From the NCBI GenBank assembly GCA_007449985.2, contig VIIQ02000005.1, forward strand, positions 682,001-746,000: 64,000 bases of DNA. The letters run 5' to 3'. The stretch is from Desmodesmus armatus. Taxonomy: Eukaryota > Chlorophyta > Chlorophyceae > Sphaeropleales > Scenedesmaceae. Below, piece after piece: positions 1-11,355 of the stretch. Every line of letters begins with the position of its first letter. Within the stretch, counting starts at the first letter, position 1. The notes under the pieces were generated by a model. The model worked only from the letters and a program-made list of their open reading frames with translations. It was not told the DNA's origin and did no database searches. Both the position numbers and the translations under genes were made by a program.

Positions 1-611
1 AACCCAAGGGGCCATAAACCACAGGTTTATTGATGATGACAACGTCGACGGCGCTGATGGGGATCACTACTGCACGATCCGCGCGAGATGTCAGTCATTG
101 CCTGCTAGTACATGTACAAGGGGACACACTTGCACATCTGCTGATCAGGATCATGTGCACCTGCTTCCATCAAGCATAACGCGTTTCGTCTCCTTCTGAA
201 GTTCTTGAATGTTGTACTGGGAGAGAATCTGTCCTTGATGCTAGTCACAGACAGCTGGCTGGCTCTGGGCATGGGCCTGCCAACCAGGATAGCAACACTT
301 TACAACCTGCTGCTGCTGGCACACAGTGGCAAGAGGCGAGTATAGCAACAGGTGGTGATGGATAGAAACGGAGCCCAAATCACTGCGTTGGCAGTTGTTT
401 CTCTAGATGCATAACAGAGAGCCTACTGCACAAGCACTGAGAGGAACCTCAGTGAAAACTTTAGTGGAGACCCGTGCTGGCATGACCCACCGCCATAATC
501 CAAATACTCACTGCCTGAAGTGTGCCGGCTGTACAGAAATCAGATGTCCAATTTGAACACAAACACTGCCAAGAGCAAACGCATCAAGCAACACAACAAC
601 GAATGTCCTAG
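1..611. other. Non-coding flank, probable 3' UTR of the leftward 7-TM gene
   Basis: No coding exon could be supported here. The leftward gene that ends at 612 should have its 3' UTR in this stretch. A TGTAA on the minus strand (TTACA near 300) is a candidate poly(A) signal. Confidence 0.4.
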
Positions 612-2258
612 TCAACCAAAGCTCAACTCCTGGGCGTCATCAAACACACCAGCTTCCCTCATCTCCGAGTAATACAACAGGTCCATGTCCAGCTGCTCGT
701 CACTGAAAAAGTCTTGCAGGAAAGTGAAATACACCAATGGTGGGTAGCAGGAGAAGAAGAGCCAGATGGCGGTGCCATACACACAATAGCCCCCAATAAC
801 CTTGGAACCCACCAGGATCGACCCCACTGCCATCGTAATGTACAAGCCCAGAAGGCAGAGGGCGTAGCTATAGAAAGATGCCTTTGCAGGCAACAGCTCA
901 CGCCATGGCGTGAAGGGCAGCACCACAATTGTGACATAGCACAGCACTGCAAGCAGTGCATGCATCAGCCAGAAACTCCATTTGCTCCAGGCCATGTCAC
1001 CAGATGGATTGTACAGGAACAACGGCACATGCAATGCAGTGATGTACAGGACCTTTACAAGCATGTCGGCCAAAGCTGCGCCACCAGACAGCACCAGGGT
1101 GTTCATCAGGGCCTGCACGCAAGCAGACAAGCAGCACCACTGTCAGCATTGACAGCCTGCAAAGCCATCCATGGAGCCTGGCTACATGGTTAGCTGCTGC
1201 AAACTGCACTTCTGGGGCCGTCCCCACAGACGGTTGAGCTCAAAGAACTTCACGTCACCATGCACTCACCTTCCGGCCTGAAGCTGCATGCCCCTGCAGC
1301 AGATACACCACAACGCAAGCCTCCAGCATAATCATGCCTGCAGCAGAACAGAGGCACAGACAGTCAACACTGTCATGGGCACGCTTTCACATACTGTGCG
1401 TGGTGCAGTCAATGCTGATCCCCTGGCCTCTGAAACACAACAGTGCCCACCAGAGTGTTGCCTGCAGCATGATGGTGCTGATGAAGTGCCAAAGCTAACG
1501 ATGTGCAGCATCTACGGGTAGCCACTTGCCTCCCCCAACCCCCACCCCTGTGGCAGTGCCCCTCCAACTGTGTGCAGCTGGTGTGTGTAGTGTACAAGCC
1601 AGGCCCCATGTAGCCCCCAACATTGCTGATAGTGGTACCTACCAAAACGCGTCAGAAGCCAGAACGCATTCCACAGGGATGCGTGGGTGCTGCTGGTGCC
1701 AGTCCTGGACATCTGCAGGATGCACCTGAACAGGTTGAGGATGGTGATAGCCCACAGGAAGCCGTAGTAGGTGCCCATGATGAGGGAGCGCGACCGCTGG
1801 AGCTTGCGCAAGCTGGGCTTGAGCCGCCATGCCTGCAGGACGACAGCAAGGCAACAGCCACTGAAAGCAGTCAATGCACGTGCTGAGCTGCCTTACAGCG
1901 GCTGTGCGTGCATGCCAGGGTGAAACGAAGATGTCACATGCTGTTTAGTGCACTGAAGGCACTACTGTCGGCTGCATCTGGCGCACAAAGTGCTTGCTAT
2001 GGTGTGGCTGCTGCTGCAATCTGTCGAATTGCACCCCAATCTGGCTCAGTGCACCTACCAGGAACACCAGGAAGGCGAGTGCTGGCAAGCCCACAGCCTG
2101 CAACAGCACAATTAGGCCAGGGGAGGATGGCAACAGCAAACAGAATGAACACGGGCACTTGGAAATGCAATACCAGCTGGGCGAAGGATGGAGACATGAT
2201 GCTGCCAATGGACACACCAGATGCTCACCAGGTCATAGAAAATCTCCCTTACGCCTGG
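612..2258 (-). CDS. TPRA1: 7-TM protein of the TPRA1 / plant CAND (candidate GPCR) family, 5' end unresolved
   Basis: Five exons join in phase: 2229-2258, 2059-2097, 1643-1832, 1270-1337 and 612-1112. Recognisable family blocks are GVREIFYDL, then a hydrophobic segment, the loop RSRSLIMGTYYGFLW, the block WNAFWLLTRFG, and the last exon with four more membrane segments and the block YGTAIWLFFSCYPPLVYF. This order matches animal TPRA1 (adipocyte-associated) and plant candidate G-protein-coupled receptors. The family is an integral membrane protein of poorly known function, and a receptor role is only suggested in the literature. The short acidic C-terminal tail follows the last membrane segment. 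The first coding exon with the start Met lies upstream of 2258 and I could not place it. The gene is head to head with RAD51D. Confidence 0.75.
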
Positions 2259-2742
2259 CTGAGGGCTTACAAAGTCAACACATATGTGCACCATCAGCAC
2301 CAGTCAAGCGACGCCGCAGCTTCAAAGGCAGGCTGGTTGCTAGCAGAGCCTTCACGGGCCTGTGCGTGTGTGCTTTCAGAACAGCAAGTCAAAAACTTGT
2401 CATTGAACCGCCATGGACCACAGCACATGAAGGGGAGGGGCACAGCCCCATCTGTCTGCTGTAGTATATAACAAACACAGTGTGCAGACAAGCTTGTACG
2501 ATCTCGGACCAGTGCCTCGGTTGGAAGTATGCTTTTTGTTGATATGAAAGGCAAATGACGAGCAGCAAAACTGTTATTTGGGTTTTGGGTTCTTGTGATC
2601 AGGTCCTGATCACGATGTTCAAACTTCTTTTTGGTAGAGGTAGCGGTTATTTGGGCAATATCTTGCACATGCAAGACCTGTTTCCTATTTGTCTGCATCT
2701 ACGAGAGGACCTATTGGGCTGTGCACAAGGCCAAACACCCAG
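2259..2742. promoter_or_regulatory. Divergent intergenic region between the 7-TM gene and RAD51D
   Basis: About 480 bp separate the last recognised exon of the leftward gene from the RAD51D start. It must hold the promoter of RAD51D and the unplaced first exon and promoter of the 7-TM gene. I see no clear TATA box or tRNA. Confidence 0.35.
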
Positions 2743-5425
2743 ATGGTTCGCTTCGAGTCCCTTGGCCTTGAGGACCCTGACGGCAGCATGCATGCCCACC
2801 TGCAGCCATTCGGCACAGGTGAACTGCTCAACCTCCTCCATGCACGTTCTTCTTTCCTCTGTGGGAAGAGTGTTCCTCAATCGTACCTCCTGTTTTGTGC
2901 AGTTGACAAGTACTTGACAGCTGTGGCAGAGACCCTCCCATACTTCAAGCAAGGGGCAGAGGCAGATGAGGTGGGTCAACCATGCCAAATGCCAAAACCA
3001 GCTCCACCAACCTCATGGCACAGCTCAGAGTATGACTGAAGCAGTGTGTGCTGCGGCTGTGCAGGCCGCTGGTGGTGTGCCCCAGGTTGGGCAGCGAGCG
3101 CATGCAGCAGTCCTGCAGCAGCTCAGCGGACGCACACCACAGTTTGAGGACGGCACTAAGCTATATGAAAGGGTTGAGGCCACCAGGCTCATGCCACTGG
3201 GCTGCAGCAGGTATGTGTGGAATACCCACATGACTGTGTATGCATATGCATGTTAGGTCGCCTAAACGACTGGCATGAGACTTCTGCACCATGTCATGGT
3301 GTTGTGAGCCCTGTCAGTCGTGCATATGAGCTGTGAGGCCACCGCTGCTGTGTGATATGCTTTGCAGCTTGGATGCCATGCTGGGTGGAGGCCTCAGGGA
3401 GACCACTGTGACTGAGATCTCAGGGGAGACCTGCTCTGGCAAGACACAGGTACCAGCTTGCCCCATGCTGTGCTGAGAGTGCAGTGTGCCGCACCAGCCA
3501 CGTTTCAACATTGAGTCTCCTGTGCACAGAGCCACTGTTGGCAGACAGTTGAGGGTTGGCTGGCCTCAACGGCACGACGGCACAGGAGAGTATATGTGTC
3601 TGCACATTTGTCAGGGACAAGTTGTGGCTGACATTTGCTGCTGCTGCTGCTGCTGTATCTGCCGCATGTTGTGCAGCTGTGCCACCTTGCTGCCGTCACC
3701 ACTGCACAGCGCTCTGAGCGTGTGGTGTACTTTGACACCACAAACTGCTTCAGTGCCGGCCGTTTACCCCAGTTGATTGAGGCACCAACACCAGAGGTGG
3801 GGCCATCACATCACCTTGCAGCAGCTGGTGGTTTGCACAGGCAGGTCATCTTGTGCATCAAGTCCTACTTTGCAACAGTGCTGCAGAGCAAGCCGGCTGT
3901 CAATGAAGTTTCCCAGCCCTACTGGTTCTTGTAGGCCTGGGGATTGTACAGCAGTAGCGGTGGCAGTAGCGGTGCCAGATGTCAACCTTGTGCTTTGCGT
4001 TAGTCCTCTCTGGTGGCCCAGCCATCACTGACAATTTGATGGTTGCGGCTGCTCTGTGTGTCGCAGGTTGTGGAGTGTGCTATGCATAACGTCACTGTGG
4101 TGCCCTGCCACAGCATACATGCACTGCTCAGCAGCCTTGATCAGCTGGCACAACAGGCAACCGTGGAGGTGAGACCACCCTGGCTGCCGTGTGTTGGAAG
4201 TGCGCTGAAAGACTGAAAGATCTACTTGAGTTGCTGCTTACACAAGCCATCACATTCAGCACACAGGTTGCCATGCCAAAGCTTGACCATCAACTGGATA
4301 CCACAACTTTGGGTACTCAAGTTGCTTGATGGGTGCGCTTCGAATGATGGCAGCAGGGCTGACCAAGTCACTAACCATGGCACTGGGCAATTCGGTTTGA
4401 TGTTGGTCATTCAGCTGACCATAGCCCTGTGACCACCAGTACCACCTGCCATGATGCCTGCAGGCACCGGACAGGTGGCCCAAGCTGGTGATCATTGACT
4501 CCATCTCTGCCCTTCTTTCCCCTGTGATCGGAGCCGCTCAGCACAACCAAGGTATGACAATGCAGCAGTGTGCCAGCAGTCGGCATCACAGGCAGGCTTG
4601 GTCAAAGAGCTGCTGCTGTACTGGAGCCCCCATTTGCTTGTGCCAGCTGCATATTCAGTGCTTCAGGCTGTCAGCCTTGAATGGTGCAACACACATGCTG
4701 ACGGCATGTGAAAGGCATCAATGCTTGTGTTACAGCCATCCGTGATGACATCACTGTGCTCGCACTGCAGTCGTTGCAATGACTAAGTAGCAATCCCAGC
4801 AGTCACATTGCAATGCATGTGAACCTCCTCTCCGTGGCTGTGCAGGCCATGTGATTGTTGCTGAGACGGCCAGGCTGCTGCGGCACACAGCAGACGCCCT
4901 GCAGTGCAGCGTTCTGGTTACAAACCACGTGGTGGGTGCTGGTGGGGGCTTTGCAGCAGGCCGGGACGACCGTAGTGCTGGCAGTAGCAGCCGCAGCGGT
5001 CCAGGTGGTGTCAACCTGGCCTACAAGCCAGCACTGGGGGAGCAGTGGAGAGGAGCCGCGCATGTGCGCCTGCAGCTGTCGAGGGCTGGCGGTGACCTGG
5101 TGGCAGCCACTTTGCTCAACCACACCTTCAGGGTGAGTCATGCCGGGCAGCTACCGAAGTCAGGCATCCCACACTGCCTGCTTGAGCAAGGGGTGCGTTG
5201 AAGTCCCTGTTCAACACACCCCTTGCTCAAACACTTCTGCTGTTGCTTGCAAAGTTGTTGTGATACGGTAGTTGGGCTGGTCCTGGGTCACCTTGATCAC
5301 TGTCTATGTGGCCTTTCTTCAATGTCAGTGTGTTTGTCGCATGCTTGTGACTGCAGGCGCCGGGCATGCAAGCCTGGTTCCGCCTGGGCGAGCAGATAGA
5401 GCCAGAGGGCCAGCCTGGCTGGTGA
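2743..5425 (+). CDS. RAD51D: RAD51 paralogue RAD51D, homologous-recombination ATPase
   Basis: Exons: 2743-2970, 3065-3210, 3368-3449, 3677-3796, 4067-4168, 4464-4551, 4846-5132 and 5357-5425, giving about 373 aa in one frame. The Walker A motif GETCSGKTQ follows the block SLDAMLGGGL typical of RAD51 paralogues. VVYFDTTNCFS and KLVIIDSISALLSPVIG (Walker B) match RAD51D, as does the late block NLAYKPALGEQW, the counterpart of LKPALG in the family. RAD51D works in the BCDX2 complex with XRCC2, RAD51B and RAD51C to load RAD51 at damaged or stalled DNA. Exon 1 could contain an in-frame 81-nt intron (2820-2900), because the sequence before 2901 ends like an acceptor and both forms keep frame. The start at 2743 is the first Met in frame with the N-terminal domain. 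Confidence 0.85.
5182..5230. repeat. Long near-perfect hairpin in the last RAD51D intron
   Basis: A 14-base arm starting TTGAGCAAGGGGTG at 5182 has its exact reverse complement at 5217-5230. An inner pair GTTGAA/TTCAAC extends the stem. The loop is 7 nt. Confidence 0.8.
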
Positions 5426-6092
5426 CGCCAGGTAGGTGTGGTGAGGTTCTGTATAATGAGGCCTGGCTGTCAGTGGATAGCAGGCAGGTGCCTGGCCGAA
5501 TGCAGTGTGGTGGTGGTGTGTTCCACATTGCCACTTTTGCACCTGTGACAGTTCAAGTTGCTATTGTATGGGCCCTCAGAGCCCAGAGTCATCGTATACC
5601 TTAGTTCCACTGATTTTGTGGAATTTTCATCCTTCAGTGTATGCCCTCAGGGCTTGTAGGTCTACATCATTGTGTGGCTGATGGCCTGCAGGTGCAAACC
5701 GGCCAGCCTGGCATGCAGCTGCAGGCTCGCTGCCAGCCTGTCACCCAGCACTGCATTCACTACATCACACTGCTTGATACTGAACACTTTGTCTTTACGT
5801 AGTGCTGTGTATAACAACGACGAGCCTTGAAGTCGCCTGATCTGGGGTCAAACATTGGGTCACAGTGGGGCTTTGCCTCTGCAGTATCGAACCGGGCGCC
5901 TAGAATCGAACTGTGCAGGCTGTCTGCAGAAGAGTCATCTTAGACTGCTCAAAGTCTGCGTTTATGGCTGTGTTCTCTTCGGAACGGACACCTAACCCGC
6001 ATGAACACCAATAGCTGTTTCATGCAGTGCAGAGCGGGTGGCTGATGCTGAATGTCACGCAACAGTCTCACCCCCACAACATGCTCTCGTAA
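5426..6092. other. Intergenic, RAD51D 3' UTR and apyrase promoter
   Basis: No coding exon was supported. An in-frame TAA sits directly before the apyrase ATG at 6093, which supports that start. Nothing else stands out. Confidence 0.4.
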
Positions 6093-9000
6093 ATGCATCG
6101 TGCGAAGTCTGTGCTATTCAGCAAAGTTCAGTACAGCACACCTGACAACAAGCTGGACAGCACCCAACTGGACATTCCTGATGTACCATACGACAATGCA
6201 AAGTTGAAGAAAGGTCGAATAATGCAATGGGTGCAGCAACAGTCACTCCAGCAGCGTTTGAGAACCCTGCTGCAGCTGCTGCTGTTGGTGGGGGTGGTTG
6301 GCCTCTGGGCGCTTCACATCAATGTTCAATTCCAGGTGAGGGGTTGTGTCTTGTTGACACACAATTACTTGCAAGTTCCTCTGGTGCTGACAGCTGGTTC
6401 CCTGTGTGTGTGCAGGCGGCGCAGCCAAGGCACCTGGTGGTGCTAGACGCAGGCAGCACAGGCACGCGTGTGCACGTGTTTCAGTATGCAGCGGATACCA
6501 GCAGCAGCTATGCAACACTGAACTTGCCGGAGCCCAAGCTGAAGGTCCAGCCTGGGCTGTCAGCATATGCTAATGATGCCGCTGGAGCAGCTGCCTCGTT
6601 GCAGCCCCTCCTGCAGTTTGCAGCCCAGCACATACCCGCATCACAGGTTCCTCGCACACCGGTGTACCTCATGGCAACAGCAGGCCTCAGACTGCTGCCA
6701 ACTGCAGCTGCGGATGGCATTCTGATGGAGTGTCGCAGCGCCCTCCGGGCCTCAGACTTCATGTTTGAGCCAGACTGGGCTCAGATCATCAGTGGGACGT
6801 ACGAGGGGCTGTATGCCTGGGTGGCAGCAAACTACGCAGCCGGGCACTTGCAGGTGAGAGTCACTATCATACACAGGTTATGGTGTGCATGGTGGCGTTC
6901 TGGCTGCGTGGGTGTAGTAGGGTTGTACTCAACCAAGCTGCTACTACTGCGCTTGCCGCACAGCCCAGTTTGTCATCAGCAGCAGCATGCTGTCAGGTGC
7001 CCTGTAGCTGTCCCAGCACTTCAAGGGCATCCTGTAGCATATGCTACATTAGCCTGTTGAACAACTTGCACATCTTGCTGCCGTCACTGCTGCTGCAGTC
7101 TGCTGCGGAGGATGCTGCCCACAGTCGTAAGGACCTGCACTCAGGCCACATGGGCTTCAAGGCCTTGCTGGAGATGGGTGGGGCCAGCGCGCAGGTGACC
7201 TTCATGCCTGACCCACAATGGCACAAGCACTCCACAGGCAGCAGCAAGCAAAGGGTTCGGTTGAGATTGCCAGGTGAGGCTGGCCCTTTGTTGCAGGCTG
7301 TCCTGGCCTCTATGGAGGTGGTTTAGGCAGCGGGTGTGGGTACCGGTGTTGGTGGAGGGGCCCACAGCCAACCAGCACCTCCCATAGTGCATGCTGCATG
7401 TCCTCTTAGGGGTTGTGTGCTTGGGTTGGATTCAGTTATGATTGCATCCAGTTTTGTTTGTCGCCCAGTCTTGACGTAGGCAAAACTGCAGTGTTGCCTG
7501 CATGGCTGGCAACACCGAATGTCCACACGCATAAGTCCAAAAAACATGATGATGACGTCAAGTAACACGTGCTTGCCGGGTGCATTGCTGCTGCATGTTG
7601 GCAGGTGTGAACCATCCTCTGTGGTCTCACAGCTACTTAGGGTATGGGTTTGATGTTGTACAAACAAAGGTAAAAACTTTGGTCAAGCAGCTTGCACTGG
7701 TGAATCCGTCAGAGGCCCTTCTTCACCCGGCGCAGTTGTCAGCAGCGCTGGCGGCAGCACACAGCAACAGCACAGCAGCAGGGCAGCAGGAGGCAGGAGG
7801 CGCTAGCAGCACACAGCCAGGCAGCCTGCAGCACTCTCAGATGCCGGCTGTGCATTTGGGTGAGGATGGCGTGGTGGACCCCTGCCTGCCTGCTGGCTAC
7901 CAATCCGAGGATGGTAGGGTAGGGTCCGGGGTGTGGCAGCAGTGTCAGCAGCTGGTGGAGGCTGTCATTGACCCTGCCTCCTGCAGGCCACTTGAGGAGA
8001 CACCTTGCCCTGAGCTGCCGGACAACATGCCGAAGCTGACAGGTGCGCAGCAGAGAAAACCAGCTGTTGCTGAAAGCCCCTGCATCAGGTGGTTTGTCTG
8101 AAAGTCTAGCTCTTGGTGGCAGGGCTGCTTCGGTTTTGGGTCTTGCCCAAGACCCAAAACCATGACACCGATATTTTGACAAATCAGGAAGGAGGAGGCA
8201 CCTAGCAGCAGGCACCTAGCTCGCTACCCAGCACACTGAGCAGTACCCTACACGGCAGCGCACGTACACCATGCATGTGACTGTCTTGCTGGGCAACATT
8301 GATGCCACATGCGTCAAGGCAGCTTCAATATGTGTATTGCTCGGTGTGTATGTTTGCTGCAGGTGACCTTCTGGCAATTGAAAACTTTGCATACACAGCA
8401 CAGGCGCTGGCACTTCCAGCCGTTGCCAGCCTCGGGGACTTCGCCACAGCAGCTCGGCAGTTCTGTTCGCGGCCATGGCCACAGACCCTCATGGCCCATG
8501 GTCAGGAGCCTGAGCAGCAGCAGTACCTGTGGCGGTACTGCTTTGGGTCTGCCTTTGCTTGGACCCTGCTGCACCAGGTGCTGCGCATTAGTGAGGGGCA
8601 GCAGCTGCACTTTACAAACGCCTTGGTGCGTGAGGATGGGGCGGAGCTGGGCCTGGACTGGGCCCTGGGTGCAGCAGTGCTGCAGCTGGCCAACAACAGC
8701 GCAGCAGAAGGTGCCAGGTTGCAGCAGCAACGGCACTTGCAGCATGTGCTCCTGTTTGCTGCCGTGGTAGCAACTGTGGTGCTTGCTGTCACAACAGCTG
8801 GGGCAGTGCAGGCAGCCTGGCGTAGCGGGTGGTTGACCCAGCATCCGGTTTGGCTGACAGTGCGGATACCAGGGGGCAGCAGCAGTGGGGCCAGTGGCAA
8901 AGGTAGCTGGAGCAGCATGGCTAGCAGTGCGTGGGCCAATGCTGCCAGCAAAGCAAACGTCAAAGCGGGGTACACCCTGGTGCCACAGCAGATACGCTGA
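6093..9000 (+). CDS. Apyrase, GDA1/CD39-family nucleoside phosphatase, membrane-anchored
   Basis: Five exons (6093-6335, 6416-6853, 7099-7273, 7605-8042, 8363-9000) give 643 aa with all phases matching. All apyrase conserved regions can be seen: DAGSTGTRVHVF (ACR1), ATAGLRLL (ACR2), GTYEGLYAWVAANY (ACR3), LLEMGGASAQVTF (ACR4) and WALGAAV (ACR5). A hydrophobic segment LLQLLLLVGVVGLWAL lies about 65 residues from the N terminus, and a second one lies near the C terminus (LLFAAVVATVVLAV). This two-TM layout fits Golgi or ecto-apyrases that hydrolyse NTPs and NDPs to NMPs in the lumen or outside the cell. Insertions rich in Ala, Ser and Gln sit between ACR4 and ACR5. The start is preceded immediately by an in-frame stop. 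Substrate preference cannot be told from sequence. Confidence 0.92.
8132..8161. repeat. Perfect 14-bp snap-back hairpin in apyrase intron 4
   Basis: The arm GGTTTTGGGTCTTG at 8132-8145 is followed after two bases by its perfect reverse complement at 8148-8161. Confidence 0.9.
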
Positions 9001-11355
9001 GAAGCCTGCCCTGGTTGTTGCATGTCCTGTGTGGTATCGTTTGTACTGCCTAGTATGGGGTGTGGATCTGTCCTGTATCCATGGCTGCACAGCTTTTCCC
9101 GCTTCACATTACCAGCTGCAGAAGCTGCGTTGCGACAGCGTCGTCAGGCAAACATGGCAGAGGTAGTGCCAACGGCTGTTATCGTTGTGGAGCAACGTTG
9201 TCAGCAGTGCACGCTGCTTCACACTGTGGTTGACAGGGCCATTTTTTTGCAAGCATCACACAATGTGTGTCTCTATATTGCAAGTGCAGCAGTAGCAACA
9301 CTGCAAAACCCGCAAGCAGGCAGTTCAACATATATTTGTATGCCTCAATTTTCATGGTCAGCATGTAAGTGGGGGTGTTACCATGATCAGAGACCACTGT
9401 GCTGTGCCACATTGTAGCACTCCAGCACACCTTACACTCTACGCTCATAGTACTTGCCAACCCACTGCGTAACCAGCCGCATGTTGGGCTGATGCGCCAA
9501 AAAAAATGCATCTCAGGCATCATGCTTTGCACCCTTGCAACGGCAGCAGCTCCACCCAGCTGCCGACACAGGCTCAGCAGGGTGCACACAGACTAAAGTG
9601 CAAAAATAACTCTTGGTACAAGTCAAGGCTACAAGCCCTGTGTGCCAGTCGGCTGCAGGGGTAGGTGGGGGTTGGCCAGCACAACACAACTGCAACCAGA
9701 TCACCACAGCAGGCAGTCCCAGGCAGGTGGCAAGGCACCAGGTCTGAAGTCCCCCTGCCCAGCGGTATCATGGCTGTGCGGCACAAGGCAGCCGTGCACG
9801 CTCACATGCATGCTCATATACACTGCAGCAGGAGCTGCAAAACAACAAACCCATGGGTGATGCCCAGGGATACCACACACTGTGCAAACTTGCCAAGCAC
9901 ACACACAGTACCATGGTCAACACGCATGTACTGGCAGCACCAAGCTGTGACAAAAACACTGCGTGCAACAAACAAACAGCGTCGCGGCCTGCTGGTCGCT
10001 TTCCACCACTGCTGTGCACCAGCCGTGTTGCTCAGCACCTGAAAGACAAAACCTGGTCGACCGCCTGGCAAGCAACCAGGCATGAAACCTGGTTAACCCC
10101 TCCACACACCCCTGTAACAACATAGCTGGCATGGTAGCTGTCACAGCCGCACACATGTGTCTATGTTCAGGCATGTGTGGCCGCCGAAGTCGCAAACGCT
10201 GCACAGCAAGGCTCCAGTGGCCCCCGAATTCAAAATGTCATGTGCCTGCCACAACGTGCTGGCAGCACGGGACACGTCCATCCTGCTGCAGAGCAACCAA
10301 CCCAAAAAAACAGCCAGTCGATGCCCACGCTGTGCCTGCAGCATGACACTGAGGCAAACACAGTTGATACACCCAAGACCAGCAGACAGTGACACATTGA
10401 GCCCCCGCAAAGGACCCTCTCCTGACTCCAGCAACCCCCTAGAAGATCTGTGTCGGGGGCTCAGGTGGCCATGGGATAGCCCACGCCATCAGACCAACTG
10501 CCAGTGTCCAGCAGTAGGTGTGACGAGACAAGCCTGCTGGTGCTGTTTGCCCCCCAGGTGCATTCATGTCCCCTCCTTCCAGATCCAATGCCATGACACG
10601 CTGGACACCAAAGCAAACTGTAGGTGTGCTCAAGTGCAACCCCTCAGAACCTCTCCACGACAACAACACGTTCACTCACCCATCCCCTCCTCTGCTCAGC
10701 GCAGGCAAGCGTGCATGCATGACAGCTACTGCACCACGCAGTTGCTTGCTGCTCACAGCCCAAGCAGACACACTCATGCAGCAGCAGTGCCAAGCTCAAA
10801 CACCCAACATGAAGACACCGACCAAAACTCCTAAACAAACGAACCCACTCTGGACTCCCTGCTGCCTATGTAGCTACAGCACTACCAAGGCAACAAAGTG
10901 TGACAGTGGACCAACGACAGTGTGTATATGTGCTTCTGTGCAGCCACCGCCCGACAAACACAGCCGGGGCAGAAGCAGTGCATGCGAAGACCAGCCCAAC
11001 CCTCCTGTACACGGAGGGAAGCTGAGGGTGCTGTACAGGGCAATCCGGTTAGCCGCATGCATGTTGTACAGCGGATGGGCCCAAAGGACCTTGAGCCGCC
11101 TGCTGACAGCTGTTGCAGACAGGGCTGATGCAGAAGGACGGCCGATGGCAGCAGGCACCTCAGCTGTGGCCGCAGCTGCTGCTGCAATACGCATTGTATT
11201 GGTCCTGGACACACCACAGCCTATCCCCATCAGCCCACAACTTGCTGCTGCAGCCAAGGCAGCAGCAGGCCGGCTCCAGTGCAGAACCGCAGTGCTCTCA
11301 GCACGCCTGCTGCTGCTGCCCTGTGGGCGTCGCTGTCCTGCAGGTCCCCTGCTTC
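9001..11355. other. 2.35-kb convergent intergenic region
   Basis: The apyrase (+) and the phosphatase (-) end towards each other here, so both 3' UTRs must lie in it. Open frames in this stretch, including a long one at 10566-11453, are low-complexity and lack family resemblance, so I call no gene. Confidence 0.5.
9364..9368 (+). terminator. Candidate poly(A) signal TGTAA for apyrase
   Basis: TGTAA lies about 365 bp after the apyrase stop. TGTAA is the usual chlorophyte polyadenylation signal, but the motif is short and could be chance. Confidence 0.35.

Noticed and set aside
5880..5925. tRNA B-box-like sequence (GTTCGATTC on the minus strand)
   Set aside because: No matching T-stem, anticodon arm or acceptor stem could be drawn around it.
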